From Dactylosporangium aurantiacum (GTDB lineage Bacteria > Actinomycetota > Actinomycetes > Mycobacteriales > Micromonosporaceae): 11,636 nt of DNA. The DNA lies in NCBI RefSeq assembly GCF_000716715.1, contig NZ_JNYJ01000096.1, forward strand, positions 1 through 11,636. The letters are read 5' to 3'. Of this stretch, positions 5,032 to 11,636 are shown piece by piece. Numbering within the stretch: position 1 is the first letter of the stretch; every line of letters starts with the position of its first letter. Both the position numbers and the translations under genes were made by a program. Under the pieces are notes generated by a model. That model was not told the origin of the DNA and made no database searches. It was given only the letters and a program-made list of their open reading frames with translations.

Positions 5032-7001
5032 AGCACCTCCAGGGGCAGCGCGACGCGGACCACGGTGCCGCGCGGGGTGCGCGGCTCGATGACACAGGTG
5101 CCGCCGAGCTCGACGGCGCGCTCCCGCATGGACGTGATGCCCACGCCGGCACGGTATCCGGCGGGCATCCCGCGGCCGTTGTCGGCGATCTCGATGCGCA
5201 GCATCCCGTCGACGCTGACGCGGACGGTGGTCTGCCGGGCGCCCGCGTGCCGGACGGTGTTCGTCATGGCCTCCAGGGCGATGCGGTACGCGGCGACCTC
5301 GACCGCGGCCGGCAGCACCGGCTCGCGGTCGGGGCCCTCGACGTCGATCGCGCCGAGGGCGCTGGCGTGCTCGGTGAGCGCGCCGACCAGCCCGAGCTCG
5401 TCGAGCGCCGGCGGCCGGAGGCCGTAGACGAGGCGACGCACGTCGGCGACCGCCGCCTGGGTCTGGCCGGTCAGCGTGTCGAGCTGCTGCGCGGCGGCCG
5501 CCGGATCGGAGTCGACGCGGCGCCGGGCCCGCTGCAGACCGAGCACGACGCTGGCAAGGGCCGGCCCGAGGCCGTCGTGCAGATCCCGGCGTAGCCGGCG
5601 GCGCTCCTCCTCGGCCGCGGCCACGACCCGCTCCCGTGAGCGGCGCAGGTCGCCAGTGAGCGCGACAGCGTGGCCCGCGGCGGCGACCTGGCCCAGGATG
5701 CCGGCCAGCAGCCGGCGCTCGGTCGCGGTGAACTCGCCGTCGCGCGGCTCGGCGACCAGGTCTCCGATCGTCTCCCCGGCGAAGACGAGCGGAAACTCCT
5801 CCGCGCCGCGGCTGCGGGCGGTCCCGTCGGCGGCCACGACGGTCCCGGCGAGGCGGATCGCCACGTAGGGCAGGCGCAGGGCGGCCCGGACCGTCGCGGC
5901 GACGCTGGGCAGGACATCGTCGGCGGCGGCGGCGACCTCGAGCCGGCGGCCCAGCCGGACCAGCGCGCCGTAGGGATCGTCCTGGTACCCGTACACCAGC
6001 CGGTTCGCGGCCCGCTGGAGCACGTCACGCAACGGCAGCGCCACCAACAGCGCGACGGCGACGGCCACCGCGGCGCCGATCTGCTGCGACACGACGGCGC
6101 GGACCACGGAGGCGACCGCGAGGTACACGACGACGACGAACGTGCTCAGCGCCGCGTAGACGAGCGCCTGATTGACCACCCGCCGGCCGTCGAACAGCCC
6201 GTAACGCCGGATCGCGGTCCACGCGGCGGCGGCCAAGGTCAGCATGCCGGCGAGCTGGAACGGCAGCGCGCCGACCTCCGCCCCGCCCGCGCCGAGCACG
6301 ATGACGATGCAGGCCCACCAGGAGCCGGCCACGAGCCAGGCCGCCGGCGCGACGCGCCGCAGCGCCCGGGCGCGGGCCGGGTCGAGCTCCCGGCGGGCCC
6401 GGCCGTGCAAGGACCAGGCGCCGAGCGTCGCCAGCGGCGCCACGAGCAGGATCGTGCCGACGAGCCCGTCCGCGACGGCGCCCCAGCGGCCAGGCAGCGC
6501 CGTGGGGTTGGGCTGGTCGGGATAGTCGAGCATGCCGGGCGCGAAGAGCAGCCCGACCAGCAGCGCGAGCTCCTGCGCGAGGGTGAGGACGACGACCGGC
6601 CACCAGCGCCGCGACGGCGGGCGGCCGTCGGGGAACAGCAGCAGCCCGGCGGTGGACGGCAGGCCGAGCGCGAACACCCACGGCCAGCCGTCCCACCAGC
6701 CGGCCCACCCGGCCGGCCCTCCCGCGTTCGTCGCAGCCTCGGCGATCAGGTAACCGGAGGCGGCGACGGGAAAGCCGATGCCGCTGGCCAGCAGCAGCCA
6801 GCCGACGCCGTTGCGCCGTTCGGCGCGGACCATCGCCGCGCCGACCAGCGGTACCGACAAATAGGCGACCGCGGCGAGGGACATGACCACCGACCACGGC
6901 GTGACCGGGTGGAGCACGGCGACGATCACGCAGGTCGCGGCCGCCGCGCCGGCGGCGCCGACCGCGACCTGCGTGAGCCAGTCGACCCAGCGGCTTGTCA
7001 T
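5028..7001 (-). CDS. Membrane sensor histidine kinase (HisKA_3 type)
   Basis: This 657-residue kinase has about ten predicted membrane spans in the first 325 residues, the motif ALPLRDVLQRAANRLVYGYQ after the last span, and then a GAF-like region (about 345-450). The HisKA_3 dimerisation box follows, with H475 in RRDLHDGLGPALASV. The HATPase domain comes last: N581 in EAMTNTVRHA, G1 box ADNGRGMP (607-612) and G2 GVGITSMRERA (619-629). It autophosphorylates on H475 and passes phosphate to the regulator encoded next (four-base overlap). The input is unknown; the large membrane region without a periplasmic loop suggests sensing within or through the membrane. Start ATG at 7001 lies 18 bases after the preceding stop, so the gene is in an operon with it; the ribosome binding site is weak. 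Confidence 0.94.
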   Translation of the reverse strand: MTSRWVDWLTQVAVGAAGAAAATCVIVAVLHPVTPWSVVMSLAAVAYLSVPLVGAAMVRAERRNGVGWLLLASGIGFPVAASGYLIAEAATNAGGPAGWAGWWDGWPWVFALGLPSTAGLLLFPDGRPPSRRWWPVVVLTLAQELALLVGLLFAPGMLDYPDQPNPTALPGRWGAVADGLVGTILLVAPLATLGAWSLHGRARRELDPARARALRRVAPAAWLVAGSWWACIVIVLGAGGAEVGALPFQLAGMLTLAAAAWTAIRRYGLFDGRRVVNQALVYAALSTFVVVVYLAVASVVRAVVSQQIGAAVAVAVALLVALPLRDVLQRAANRLVYGYQDDPYGALVRLGRRLEVAAAADDVLPSVAATVRAALRLPYVAIRLAGTVVAADGTARSRGAEEFPLVFAGETIGDLVAEPRDGEFTATERRLLAGILGQVAAAGHAVALTGDLRRSRERVVAAAEEERRRLRRDLHDGLGPALASVVLGLQRARRRVDSDPAAAAQQLDTLTGQTQAAVADVRRLVYGLRPPALDELGLVGALTEHASALGAIDVEGPDREPVLPAAVEVAAYRIALEAMTNTVRHAGARQTTVRVSVDGMLRIEIADNGRGMPAGYRAGVGITSMRERAVELGGTCVIEPRTPRGTVVRVALPLEVL

Positions 7002-7019
7002 GACGATCGGATTGTCCCG

Positions 7020-7688
7020 CTAGACCGCGGCCGGTGTCATCACCGCCGCGGCCGTCGCCGGCGGCCGGACCAGCCGGACCGCGCAGGCGGCGAACCCGGC
7101 GAACTGCACCACATACGCGGCGACGGCGAGCGCCTCCAGCCCGCTGGCCTCGCCGGCCACCGTCAGCAACGGCCCGGCGGCGACCGCGACGCCCGCCCAG
7201 ACCGGCACGGTCCGCGCGCGGACCAGCGCGATGCCCAACAGCAGCAGTCCGACCGTGGTACCGAGCACCCCGGCCACGACCATGAGATTGAACAGCGGCG
7301 CGGCCTGCAGGGCGTCGATGAGGGCGACGGCGCCATCGCGGTCATCGGCACGGGCGGCGAGCAGCATGAGCAGGTCAGCGGCGAGCAGGTAGCCGACGCC
7401 GAGCGCACCGCCGAACGTCAGCGCCACGCCGGTCGCCGCCAGCCGAGACGTCCGGGCCTGGGCGAGGTGGCCGAGGTACAGGGCCGCCGGGATGATGAGC
7501 AGAATCGGTACGTCGAGCCAGACCGACGCCTGCATGCGCGCCCCGTGCGCAGCCGCGGCGGCGACCTGCTCGCCGGCGGAGCCGCCGGACAGGTGGGCGG
7601 GTGCGACGACGAACTGCGCGAGCTGCCCGAGCCCGGCGCCGAGCAACGCGACGATCCCGGCGAGCACGCGCCATCTCGAAGCGGTCAT
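7020..7688 (-). CDS. Six-span membrane protein, first gene of the two-component operon
   Basis: The 222-residue product is dominated by hydrophobic segments at about 7-29, 52-75, 83-108, 130-156, 162-180 and 184-207, with short polar loops. A loop around 30-52 is Gly/Ala/His-bearing (AHLSGGSAGEQVAAAAAHGARMQ). Overall the layout resembles DUF4386-like integral membrane proteins, but I cannot assign it. Start: ATG 7688 has GGAGG seven bases upstream; the longer frame to 7754 has no such site. It precedes the kinase by 18 bases, so an accessory sensor, a kinase partner or an autoregulated target are all possible roles. Confidence 0.85.
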   Translation of the reverse strand: MTASRWRVLAGIVALLGAGLGQLAQFVVAPAHLSGGSAGEQVAAAAAHGARMQASVWLDVPILLIIPAALYLGHLAQARTSRLAATGVALTFGGALGVGYLLAADLLMLLAARADDRDGAVALIDALQAAPLFNLMVVAGVLGTTVGLLLLGIALVRARTVPVWAGVAVAAGPLLTVAGEASGLEALAVAAYVVQFAGFAACAVRLVRPPATAAAVMTPAAV

Positions 7689-7716
7689 GGATCCCCCTCC
7701 AACGTGGTCCGGGCCG

Positions 7717-7731
7717 CGGGTTCGCGACCCG
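7717..7731. promoter_or_regulatory. Short inverted repeat upstream of the two-component operon
   Basis: CGGGT and ACCCG flank TCGCG, about 30 bases upstream of the ATG at 7688. It could be a binding site for a regulator (including the operon's own) or a leader hairpin. In DNA this GC-rich it may also be chance. Confidence 0.2.
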
Positions 7732-7771
7732 GCTCCAGCATCGGCGCGGCGCATTCCCGCAACCAGAGACC

Positions 7772-7795
7772 GCCGTCCCGCGCCCCCGGGACGGC
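7772..7795 (-). terminator. Strong hairpin in the gap between the APH-like gene and the operon
   Basis: A perfect 9-bp stem (GCCGTCCCG / CGGGACGGC) with a 6-base loop sits in the 287-base non-coding gap 7689-7975. It is about 180 bases past the APH-like stop and about 85 bases before the next start, so it may be a second terminator or a leader structure of the operon. Apart from this, the inverted repeat at 7717-7731 and the hairpin at 7947-7970, I see nothing else in the gap. Confidence 0.35.
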
Positions 7796-7946
7796 CCGGG
7801 CCGACGGTTCTTCCACGCGACAGGCCCCGTTGAGCCCAGGCCCGGGATCGGGTGGACGCGAAGCAGCCACCGAGCGAGCGCGTTGCCGGTAGGGCCAGGT
7901 GATGCGTGGGCCCCGGGTGCTGACTGGGCGCTCACTGTACTGCCGA

Positions 7947-7970
7947 GTGGCGTGCGTGCGGCGCAGCCAC
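7947..7970 (-). terminator. Hairpin after the APH-like gene
   Basis: GTGGC and GCCAC (5 bp) enclose TGCG/CGCA (4 bp) with one bulged base and a 5-base loop. It begins six bases past the stop codon at 7976. No T tract. Position makes it the likely terminator of this gene. Confidence 0.45.
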
Positions 7971-7975
7971 CGTTG

Positions 7976-9142
7976 TCAGGGCCCGGCCTGGGTGCGGATG
8001 CTTGCCAGCGCGTGGCGGATCGCGGCGGCTGGATCGCCGAGGTGGTAGACGCGTTCGTCGGGTTCGATGTTGTCGAGGAACTCCTGGTATCGCACGGCGT
8101 ATGCCAGATGGGCGAGCGGTTCGGCGATCCGCAGGGCCTCGGCCGGACGTGACCGGGGCGCCGCGGCGGTCCAGGTCGCGATCCAGGTGTCGGCCGCCGT
8201 GCGGCGCCGGTCTGCCGGCAGGTAGTCGATGGCGCGCAGTACGTCGAGGACCGGGTTGCCCAGGTGCGCGTCGGCGAAGTCGAGAATCACCGGCTGGCCG
8301 TCGCCGCAGCGCCAGTTGCCGGGGTGGAAGTCGCCGTGCACCACGGTGTCAGGCAGGCCGCAGCCGGCCAGTATGTCCCACCGCCACTGCAGGTTTCTCG
8401 TGGCACGGAGTTCCTCCGTGCTCAGCTCAGCGCCGACCGGGCCGTCGAGCAGCTCTTGGACGGCGGCGGCCAAGCGCTCCGGGCGCCGGTCCGGGATACC
8501 GTGCGGTGGCTTGTCGATGCGGGCCTGCGCGACAGCCAGGCGACGCACAGCGGCAGCCACGACGTGCGGGGGCGCGTCCCAGCAGTCCCTGCCGGGAACG
8601 TCGGCGAGCAGCAGGCGACCCGGCGCACCGGCCAGGACGGTCGGCACCAGGTCCGGATCGACCTGGGCGATCGCGGCGATCGCGGCCGGCTCGGCGGCGG
8701 CGAAGGGAGGAATGGCCTTGAGCCAGACCGGGCCATCGGCGGTCGGCAGGCGGAACAACCCTGCCAGGTTCCAGGTCTTGCGCTGTGCAGGCCGCCCGGT
8801 GAGATCGACGTACCGGGATGCCCACTGGAAGAGTTCCCGGATGCCCGAGGCTCGCGCCCAGGGCAGCCGGAGCGGTTGCTCGTCGTTGACGAACTCGCAG
8901 GCGGTCAGGTCGCCGGGTGCCTGCAGGGCCTCCACGTGGTAGGTGACATGGCCGTCGCGTCCCCCGTCGGACCCTTCGACGGTGAGCAGCCGCAGGACGA
9001 CGACCGGCACACCCAGCGTCTCCTCCAGATGCGTCACGACCGGCTCGACCTCGGCCCACCACGGGATGTCCACGCCGAACGGCCCGACCACCCCGGCGCA
9101 CGCGCTTCCAAACGTCACCAGCGCGGTCACCGTACGTCCCAT
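7976..9142 (-). CDS. APH-fold phosphotransferase family protein
   Basis: This 388-residue cytoplasmic kinase-fold enzyme is expected to transfer phosphate from ATP to a hydroxyl of a small molecule; the substrate cannot be told. Its C-terminal two thirds carry the family motifs: a likely ATP-binding lysine K142 (VWLKAIPPF) with E151, the catalytic loop VVHGDFHPGNW (H269, D271, N276) and the metal-binding ILDFADAHLGNP (D288). An N-terminal region of about 115 residues (MGRTVTALVTFG...WWAEVEPVV...VVVLRLL...HVTYHVEAL) precedes the kinase core and looks like the extra domain of many actinobacterial members. It should not be called an aminoglycoside resistance gene from sequence alone. ATG 9142 lacks a good ribosome binding site; CACACT six bases upstream could be a weak leaderless -10. 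Confidence 0.88.
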   Translation of the reverse strand: MGRTVTALVTFGSACAGVVGPFGVDIPWWAEVEPVVTHLEETLGVPVVVLRLLTVEGSDGGRDGHVTYHVEALQAPGDLTACEFVNDEQPLRLPWARASGIRELFQWASRYVDLTGRPAQRKTWNLAGLFRLPTADGPVWLKAIPPFAAAEPAAIAAIAQVDPDLVPTVLAGAPGRLLLADVPGRDCWDAPPHVVAAAVRRLAVAQARIDKPPHGIPDRRPERLAAAVQELLDGPVGAELSTEELRATRNLQWRWDILAGCGLPDTVVHGDFHPGNWRCGDGQPVILDFADAHLGNPVLDVLRAIDYLPADRRRTAADTWIATWTAAAPRSRPAEALRIAEPLAHLAYAVRYQEFLDNIEPDERVYHLGDPAAAIRHALASIRTQAGP

Positions 9143-9230
9143 CCCGCCAGTGTGCCGACTCTTCCTCGACGGCGAGCATCAGGCCACCTCGGGTGAGGCA
9201 GGTCATCGCTGGTTCAGCGTCCTCCGGTGT

Positions 9231-9257
9231 CAGCTCCGTGCCCTCCGGCCGGAGCTG
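9231..9257 (-). terminator. Hairpin after the acyltransferase gene
   Basis: CAGCTCC (9231-9237) pairs with GGAGCTG (9251-9257); the loop includes half of the 12-base perfect palindrome CTCCGGCCGGAG (9243-9254), giving an alternative fold. It starts seven bases past the stop at 9264. Confidence 0.45.
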
Positions 9258-9263
9258 CCCGGC

Positions 9264-10562
9264 TCAGGAGGGGGGCGGTGGCGCGCCGGTTGCCAGGACC
9301 GCGTCGTCGCCCGGGGTGTGCGAAGCCGGCTCGGGGGACGGTTCGGCATGGGACGACGCGACGGGCGCCGGTTCCGGGAGGTGGACCTCCGGCGGAAGCT
9401 CCTCGCCGGCCGTACGGGTGCGAATGAACGAGGGGTTCCAGTCCTTGAGTCTCAGGGCCGGCCTCTCGATCAGGTGCCACGAGGCCATCGCGACCGCCAC
9501 CGTCACCACGATGGTCACGGTCAGGTACGCCAGCAGGCCGAACTTCGTCAGGCCGTAGACGGCCAGGGTCTGTTGCACCACGAAGGCGTAGATGTAGATG
9601 CCGTACGAGTAGTCGTTGTCGCGGCCGATCCGGCGGAACAGCGCGGGCAGCCGGATGCCCAGCCACAGCAGGAGGTAGACGTACGCGAGCAGGGCGGGAC
9701 CGAGGTTCGGCCAGTGCTGCTGGATCGCGATGAGGACCACGATCAGGCTGAGCCAGCCGAGGACGTCGTTGACCGGGATGTGGTCGCGGTACAGGTCCGC
9801 GACCGCACCGAGCAGGAACGCGGTCATGAGCAGGTGGAAGTACCACGTGTGGAACACGCCGCCGATCGGGATCGTGAACGTACCGTCGCTCGTGGTCATC
9901 AGGTCGGGCAGGGGGCCGAACTCGCTCGGCGAGTACACGAAGTCGAAGGCGATGATCGCCATGCCCAGCGCCGCCATGACGACGACGAGGAGGCGGGCCC
10001 GACGCAGCACGCCGATCACGGCGAGCAGGCCGACCAGGAGGTAGCAGACCAGTTCGTACTTCAGGGTCCAGACGGAGCCGTTCAACGCCGTGTTGGGACG
10101 GCCGGACAGGACGTCGCCGATCGAGAACTGCACCAGGTCGGCGGAGCTGTTGCGGACGAGGTAGCCGAGGGGGCCGGGGGTCGTCGACCAGTAGCCGCCC
10201 AGGCTGCCATGGCGGTGCAGCCACAACAGGGGAGCGACGACACCGGCCGTGACGAGCAGGCAGACCCAGTAGGCGGGGAAGATCCGGAGCAGGCGGTGCC
10301 ACCAGAAGCGGGGCAGCGACGTGCGCCGGCCGCTGCGGGTGATCAGGAAACCGGACAATGCGAAGAAACCGGCGATCGCCAGTCCGCCGAGGTCGACCGG
10401 GATGTCGAGCGGGTTGCCGTAGGCGCCGTAGCCGAGAATTCTGGCGTGCCCGACGAGCACCGCGAGGGCGAACACCAGCCGCAGGAAGTTGAACGCATTG
10501 TCACGTCCCGAGTACGCATCGGCCAGCGTGCCGTGAGAACGCACCGGAAGCTTCAGTTGCAT
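9264..10562 (-). CDS. Membrane acyltransferase, acyltransferase-3 (OafA/YrhL) family
   Basis: This 432-residue integral membrane enzyme is expected to transfer an acyl group onto a sugar, glycan or small secondary metabolite at the membrane. Family marks: FNFLRLVFALAVLVGHAR with catalytic-type H39, GFFALSGFLITRSGRR (65-80), RFWWHRLLRIFPAYWV (85-100, R90/R93), NGSVWTLKYELVCYLL (161-176, E170), DYSYGIYIYAFVVQQ (317-331) and WHLIERPALRLK (362-373). About ten membrane spans are predicted. The last 50 or so residues form an acidic, proline-rich, probably disordered tail. The ATG at 10562 has no ribosome binding site but has a leaderless-type -10. The IS5 element sits just upstream. The substrate is unknown. 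Confidence 0.92.
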   Translation of the reverse strand: MQLKLPVRSHGTLADAYSGRDNAFNFLRLVFALAVLVGHARILGYGAYGNPLDIPVDLGGLAIAGFFALSGFLITRSGRRTSLPRFWWHRLLRIFPAYWVCLLVTAGVVAPLLWLHRHGSLGGYWSTTPGPLGYLVRNSSADLVQFSIGDVLSGRPNTALNGSVWTLKYELVCYLLVGLLAVIGVLRRARLLVVVMAALGMAIIAFDFVYSPSEFGPLPDLMTTSDGTFTIPIGGVFHTWYFHLLMTAFLLGAVADLYRDHIPVNDVLGWLSLIVVLIAIQQHWPNLGPALLAYVYLLLWLGIRLPALFRRIGRDNDYSYGIYIYAFVVQQTLAVYGLTKFGLLAYLTVTIVVTVAVAMASWHLIERPALRLKDWNPSFIRTRTAGEELPPEVHLPEPAPVASSHAEPSPEPASHTPGDDAVLATGAPPPPS

Positions 10563-10568
10563 CGGCGG

Positions 10569-10574
10569 ATGCTA
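10569..10574 (-). promoter_or_regulatory. Leaderless-type -10 element for the acyltransferase
   Basis: On the minus strand TAGCAT is followed by six bases and then the ATG at 10562. The pattern and spacing are the same as upstream of the gene at 3307. It explains the missing ribosome binding site. The IS5 end lies 23 bases upstream of this hexamer. Confidence 0.45.
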
Positions 10575-10597
10575 GCAGCGCCCACGCGGGGGTACTA

Positions 10598-10614
10598 AGG
10601 CCTGTTTGGTAAGT
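10598..10614 (+). repeat. Left terminal inverted repeat of the IS5 element
   Basis: It begins AGGCCTGTTTGG. It is the partner of 11617-11633, with one mismatch in 17. Confidence 0.85.
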
Positions 10615-10618
10615 CGGG

Positions 10619-11512
10619 TCAGAGCCACTCGTTGATTGCGGTGATGGTGACGGTGGCCTGGTATCGCACGGCGAGCTTGTCGTACCGGGTGGCCATGCCG
10701 CGGTTGCGTTTGAGCTGGTTGATACCGCACTCGACGGCGTGACGCTGTTTGTAGAGCTCGGGGTCGAAGGCCGGTGGACGGCCGCCCTTCGACCCGAGCT
10801 TGCGCCGGTTCGCCGCATGGTCGGCCTTGATCGGGATCGTCGTCCGGATTCCGTGCCGGCGCAGGTAGGCCCGGTTGCCTTTGCCCGCGTACGCCTTGTC
10901 GGCCAGGACCCGATCCGGGCGGGTCCGCGGCCGGCCAGGACCGAGACCGGGCACCCGGATGCGTTCCAGCACCGGCACGAACTGCGGACTGTCGCCACGA
11001 TGCCCGGCAGTCAGCAACAGCGACAACGCCTTACGGCCCTGCTCACACGCCAAATGAACCTTCGTGGTCCGCCCACCCCGCGACCTGCCGAGGGCGTGAT
11101 CGTCCGGTTCGGTGTCCACTCCGCCCGGTGGCTCCTTCTGCACACCGCCGTCCAGGCGGGCGCCAGCCGCATGCTGATGCGCCCGGACACTGGTCGAATC
11201 AACGCTGACGTCCCAGCGGACCCGACCCGCAGCGTTGGCACGGGCCTGCAACGCGGTCAGGACAAGCGGCCAGGTCCCGTCACGCTGCCACCGCCGGAAC
11301 AACCAGTACACCGTCTGCCACGGCCCATAACAGGCAGGCACATCACGCCACGGCGAGCCCACCCGGATCCGCCACCGGATCCCGTCGATCAACTGCCGCC
11401 TACTCCACTTCAGCGGCCTGCCCTGCACCGACACCGCAGGCAGCAACGGCGCAAGCGCCGCCCACTGCGCGTCGGTCAGGTCATGCCGCCTCGTCACCGG
11501 TAAGGTGTCCAC
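10619..11512 (-). CDS. IS5-family DDE transposase
   Basis: The 297-residue transposase is complete in one frame. The N-terminal part is the typical [38 protein letters not shown] and [14 protein letters not shown] series (DUF4096-like, residues 12-75). The DDE catalytic core follows, with D105 ([13 protein letters not shown]), D205 ([13 protein letters not shown]) and E261 ([21 protein letters not shown]). Many IS427-group members need a frameshift between two ORFs; this one does not. The GTG start at 11512 has GGAG five bases upstream, and that site lies in the arm of a perfect 11-bp inverted repeat. Confidence 0.94.
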   Translation of the reverse strand: MDTLPVTRRHDLTDAQWAALAPLLPAVSVQGRPLKWSRRQLIDGIRWRIRVGSPWRDVPACYGPWQTVYWLFRRWQRDGTWPLVLTALQARANAAGRVRWDVSVDSTSVRAHQHAAGARLDGGVQKEPPGGVDTEPDDHALGRSRGGRTTKVHLACEQGRKALSLLLTAGHRGDSPQFVPVLERIRVPGLGPGRPRTRPDRVLADKAYAGKGNRAYLRRHGIRTTIPIKADHAANRRKLGSKGGRPPAFDPELYKQRHAVECGINQLKRNRGMATRYDKLAVRYQATVTITAINEWL

Positions 11513-11566
11513 GAGGTCTCCGGAACTTGGTGCGTCTTGGTCGATACACCAGATACCGGAGACCTC
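11513..11566 (-). promoter_or_regulatory. Hairpin covering the transposase ribosome binding site
   Basis: GAGGTCTCCGG (11513-11523) and CCGGAGACCTC (11556-11566) form a perfect 11-bp stem. A nested TGGTG/CACCA pair (11528-11532, 11547-11551) is separated from it by matching 4-base internal loops. In the minus-strand transcript the 3' arm holds the GGAG site and touches the GTG start. Such structures are known in IS10 and IS50 to prevent translation from read-through transcripts. GATAAC at 11571-11576 is a possible -10 on the minus strand. Confidence 0.65.
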
Positions 11567-11616
11567 ACTCGTTATCGATCACCGCCACACCGACACACGG
11601 TCAGCGATCGACAACC

Positions 11617-11633
11617 ACTTACCAAACACGCCT
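11617..11633 (-). repeat. Right terminal inverted repeat of the IS5 element
   Basis: Read inwards on the minus strand it begins AGGCGTGTTTGG. It is followed by TA and then the last base of the window. Confidence 0.85.
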
Positions 11634-11636
11634 TAG

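Larger units (their letters stand above)
10598..11633 (-). mobile_element. IS5-family insertion sequence (1036 bp), apparently intact
   Basis: Terminal inverted repeats at 10598-10614 and 11617-11633 match at 16 of 17 positions (AGGCxTGTTTGGTAAGT, C left and G right). Outside them are CTA on the left and TAG on the right, which reads as a TA duplication (10596-10597 and 11634-11635) in a CTAG target, the preference known for the IS427 group of IS5. One full-length transposase gene fills the element. Confidence 0.88.

Noticed and set aside
5670..7892. Plus-strand ORF of 740 residues opposite the kinase and membrane protein genes
   Set aside because: Runs across two real genes and the intergenic gap, is extremely rich in Gly, Asp, Arg and Gln and is low in hydrophobic core residues: a high-GC shadow.
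8943..10598. Plus-strand ORF of 551 residues opposite the acyltransferase
   Set aside because: Antisense shadow with highly charged low-complexity translation; the opposite strand has a complete acyltransferase-3 pattern.
10598..11633. Programmed frameshift expected for IS427-type elements
   Set aside because: The transposase reads through in one frame with all three catalytic residues, so no frameshift is needed.

Overview
This is very GC-rich (roughly 70%), high-GC3 DNA whose proteins look actinobacterial: a LuxR/NarL response regulator, an actinobacterial multi-membrane-span histidine kinase, an aminoglycoside-phosphotransferase-like kinase, leaderless-type promoters and ISL3 and IS5 insertion sequences. 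A Micromonosporaceae-like chromosome (Actinoplanes/Micromonospora type) is my guess; no RNA gene is present to confirm it.

Left part (1-2510). A short tail of an upstream gene (2-73) is followed by a hairpin terminator and then an insertion sequence whose exact ends can be read. It runs 191-2376 (2186 bp), with 32-bp imperfect terminal inverted repeats (26 of 32 identical), flanked by a perfect 8-bp target duplication CCGTTCTC (183-190 and 2377-2384). It encodes an ISL3-family transposase on the minus strand. Between that gene and the left end it also carries a convergent gene for an Imm1-type immunity protein of the polymorphic-toxin world. So an orphan immunity gene sits inside the transposable unit as a passenger. 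This is the most interesting item in the window.

Middle part (2511-7688). There is a small membrane-anchored protein of unknown function (minus), then a divergently transcribed HEAT-like protein (plus) with a leaderless-type promoter. Next comes a minus-strand operon read from right to left: a six-span membrane protein (7688-7020), a sensor histidine kinase with about ten membrane spans and a GAF-like region (7001-5028), and a NarL/LuxR response regulator (5031-4387). The kinase and regulator overlap by four bases (GTGA). A doubtful 91-residue ORF follows the regulator. The kinase presumably senses a membrane or cell-envelope signal and phosphorylates the regulator at Asp55. The six-span protein is a candidate accessory sensor or an output target.

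Right part (7976-11636). There is an aminoglycoside phosphotransferase (APH)-fold kinase and a membrane acyltransferase of the acyltransferase-3 family, both on the minus strand and each followed by a candidate terminator hairpin. An apparently intact IS5-family element (10598-11633) lies directly upstream of the acyltransferase promoter. Its ends show matching 17-bp inverted repeats and a TA duplication inside a CTAG target, and the window ends one base after that duplication. Its transposase ribosome binding site lies in the arm of an 11-bp perfect inverted repeat, as expected for an element that blocks translation of read-through transcripts.

No CRISPR, tRNA or rRNA was seen. The many long ORFs antisense to these genes are GC-driven shadows.
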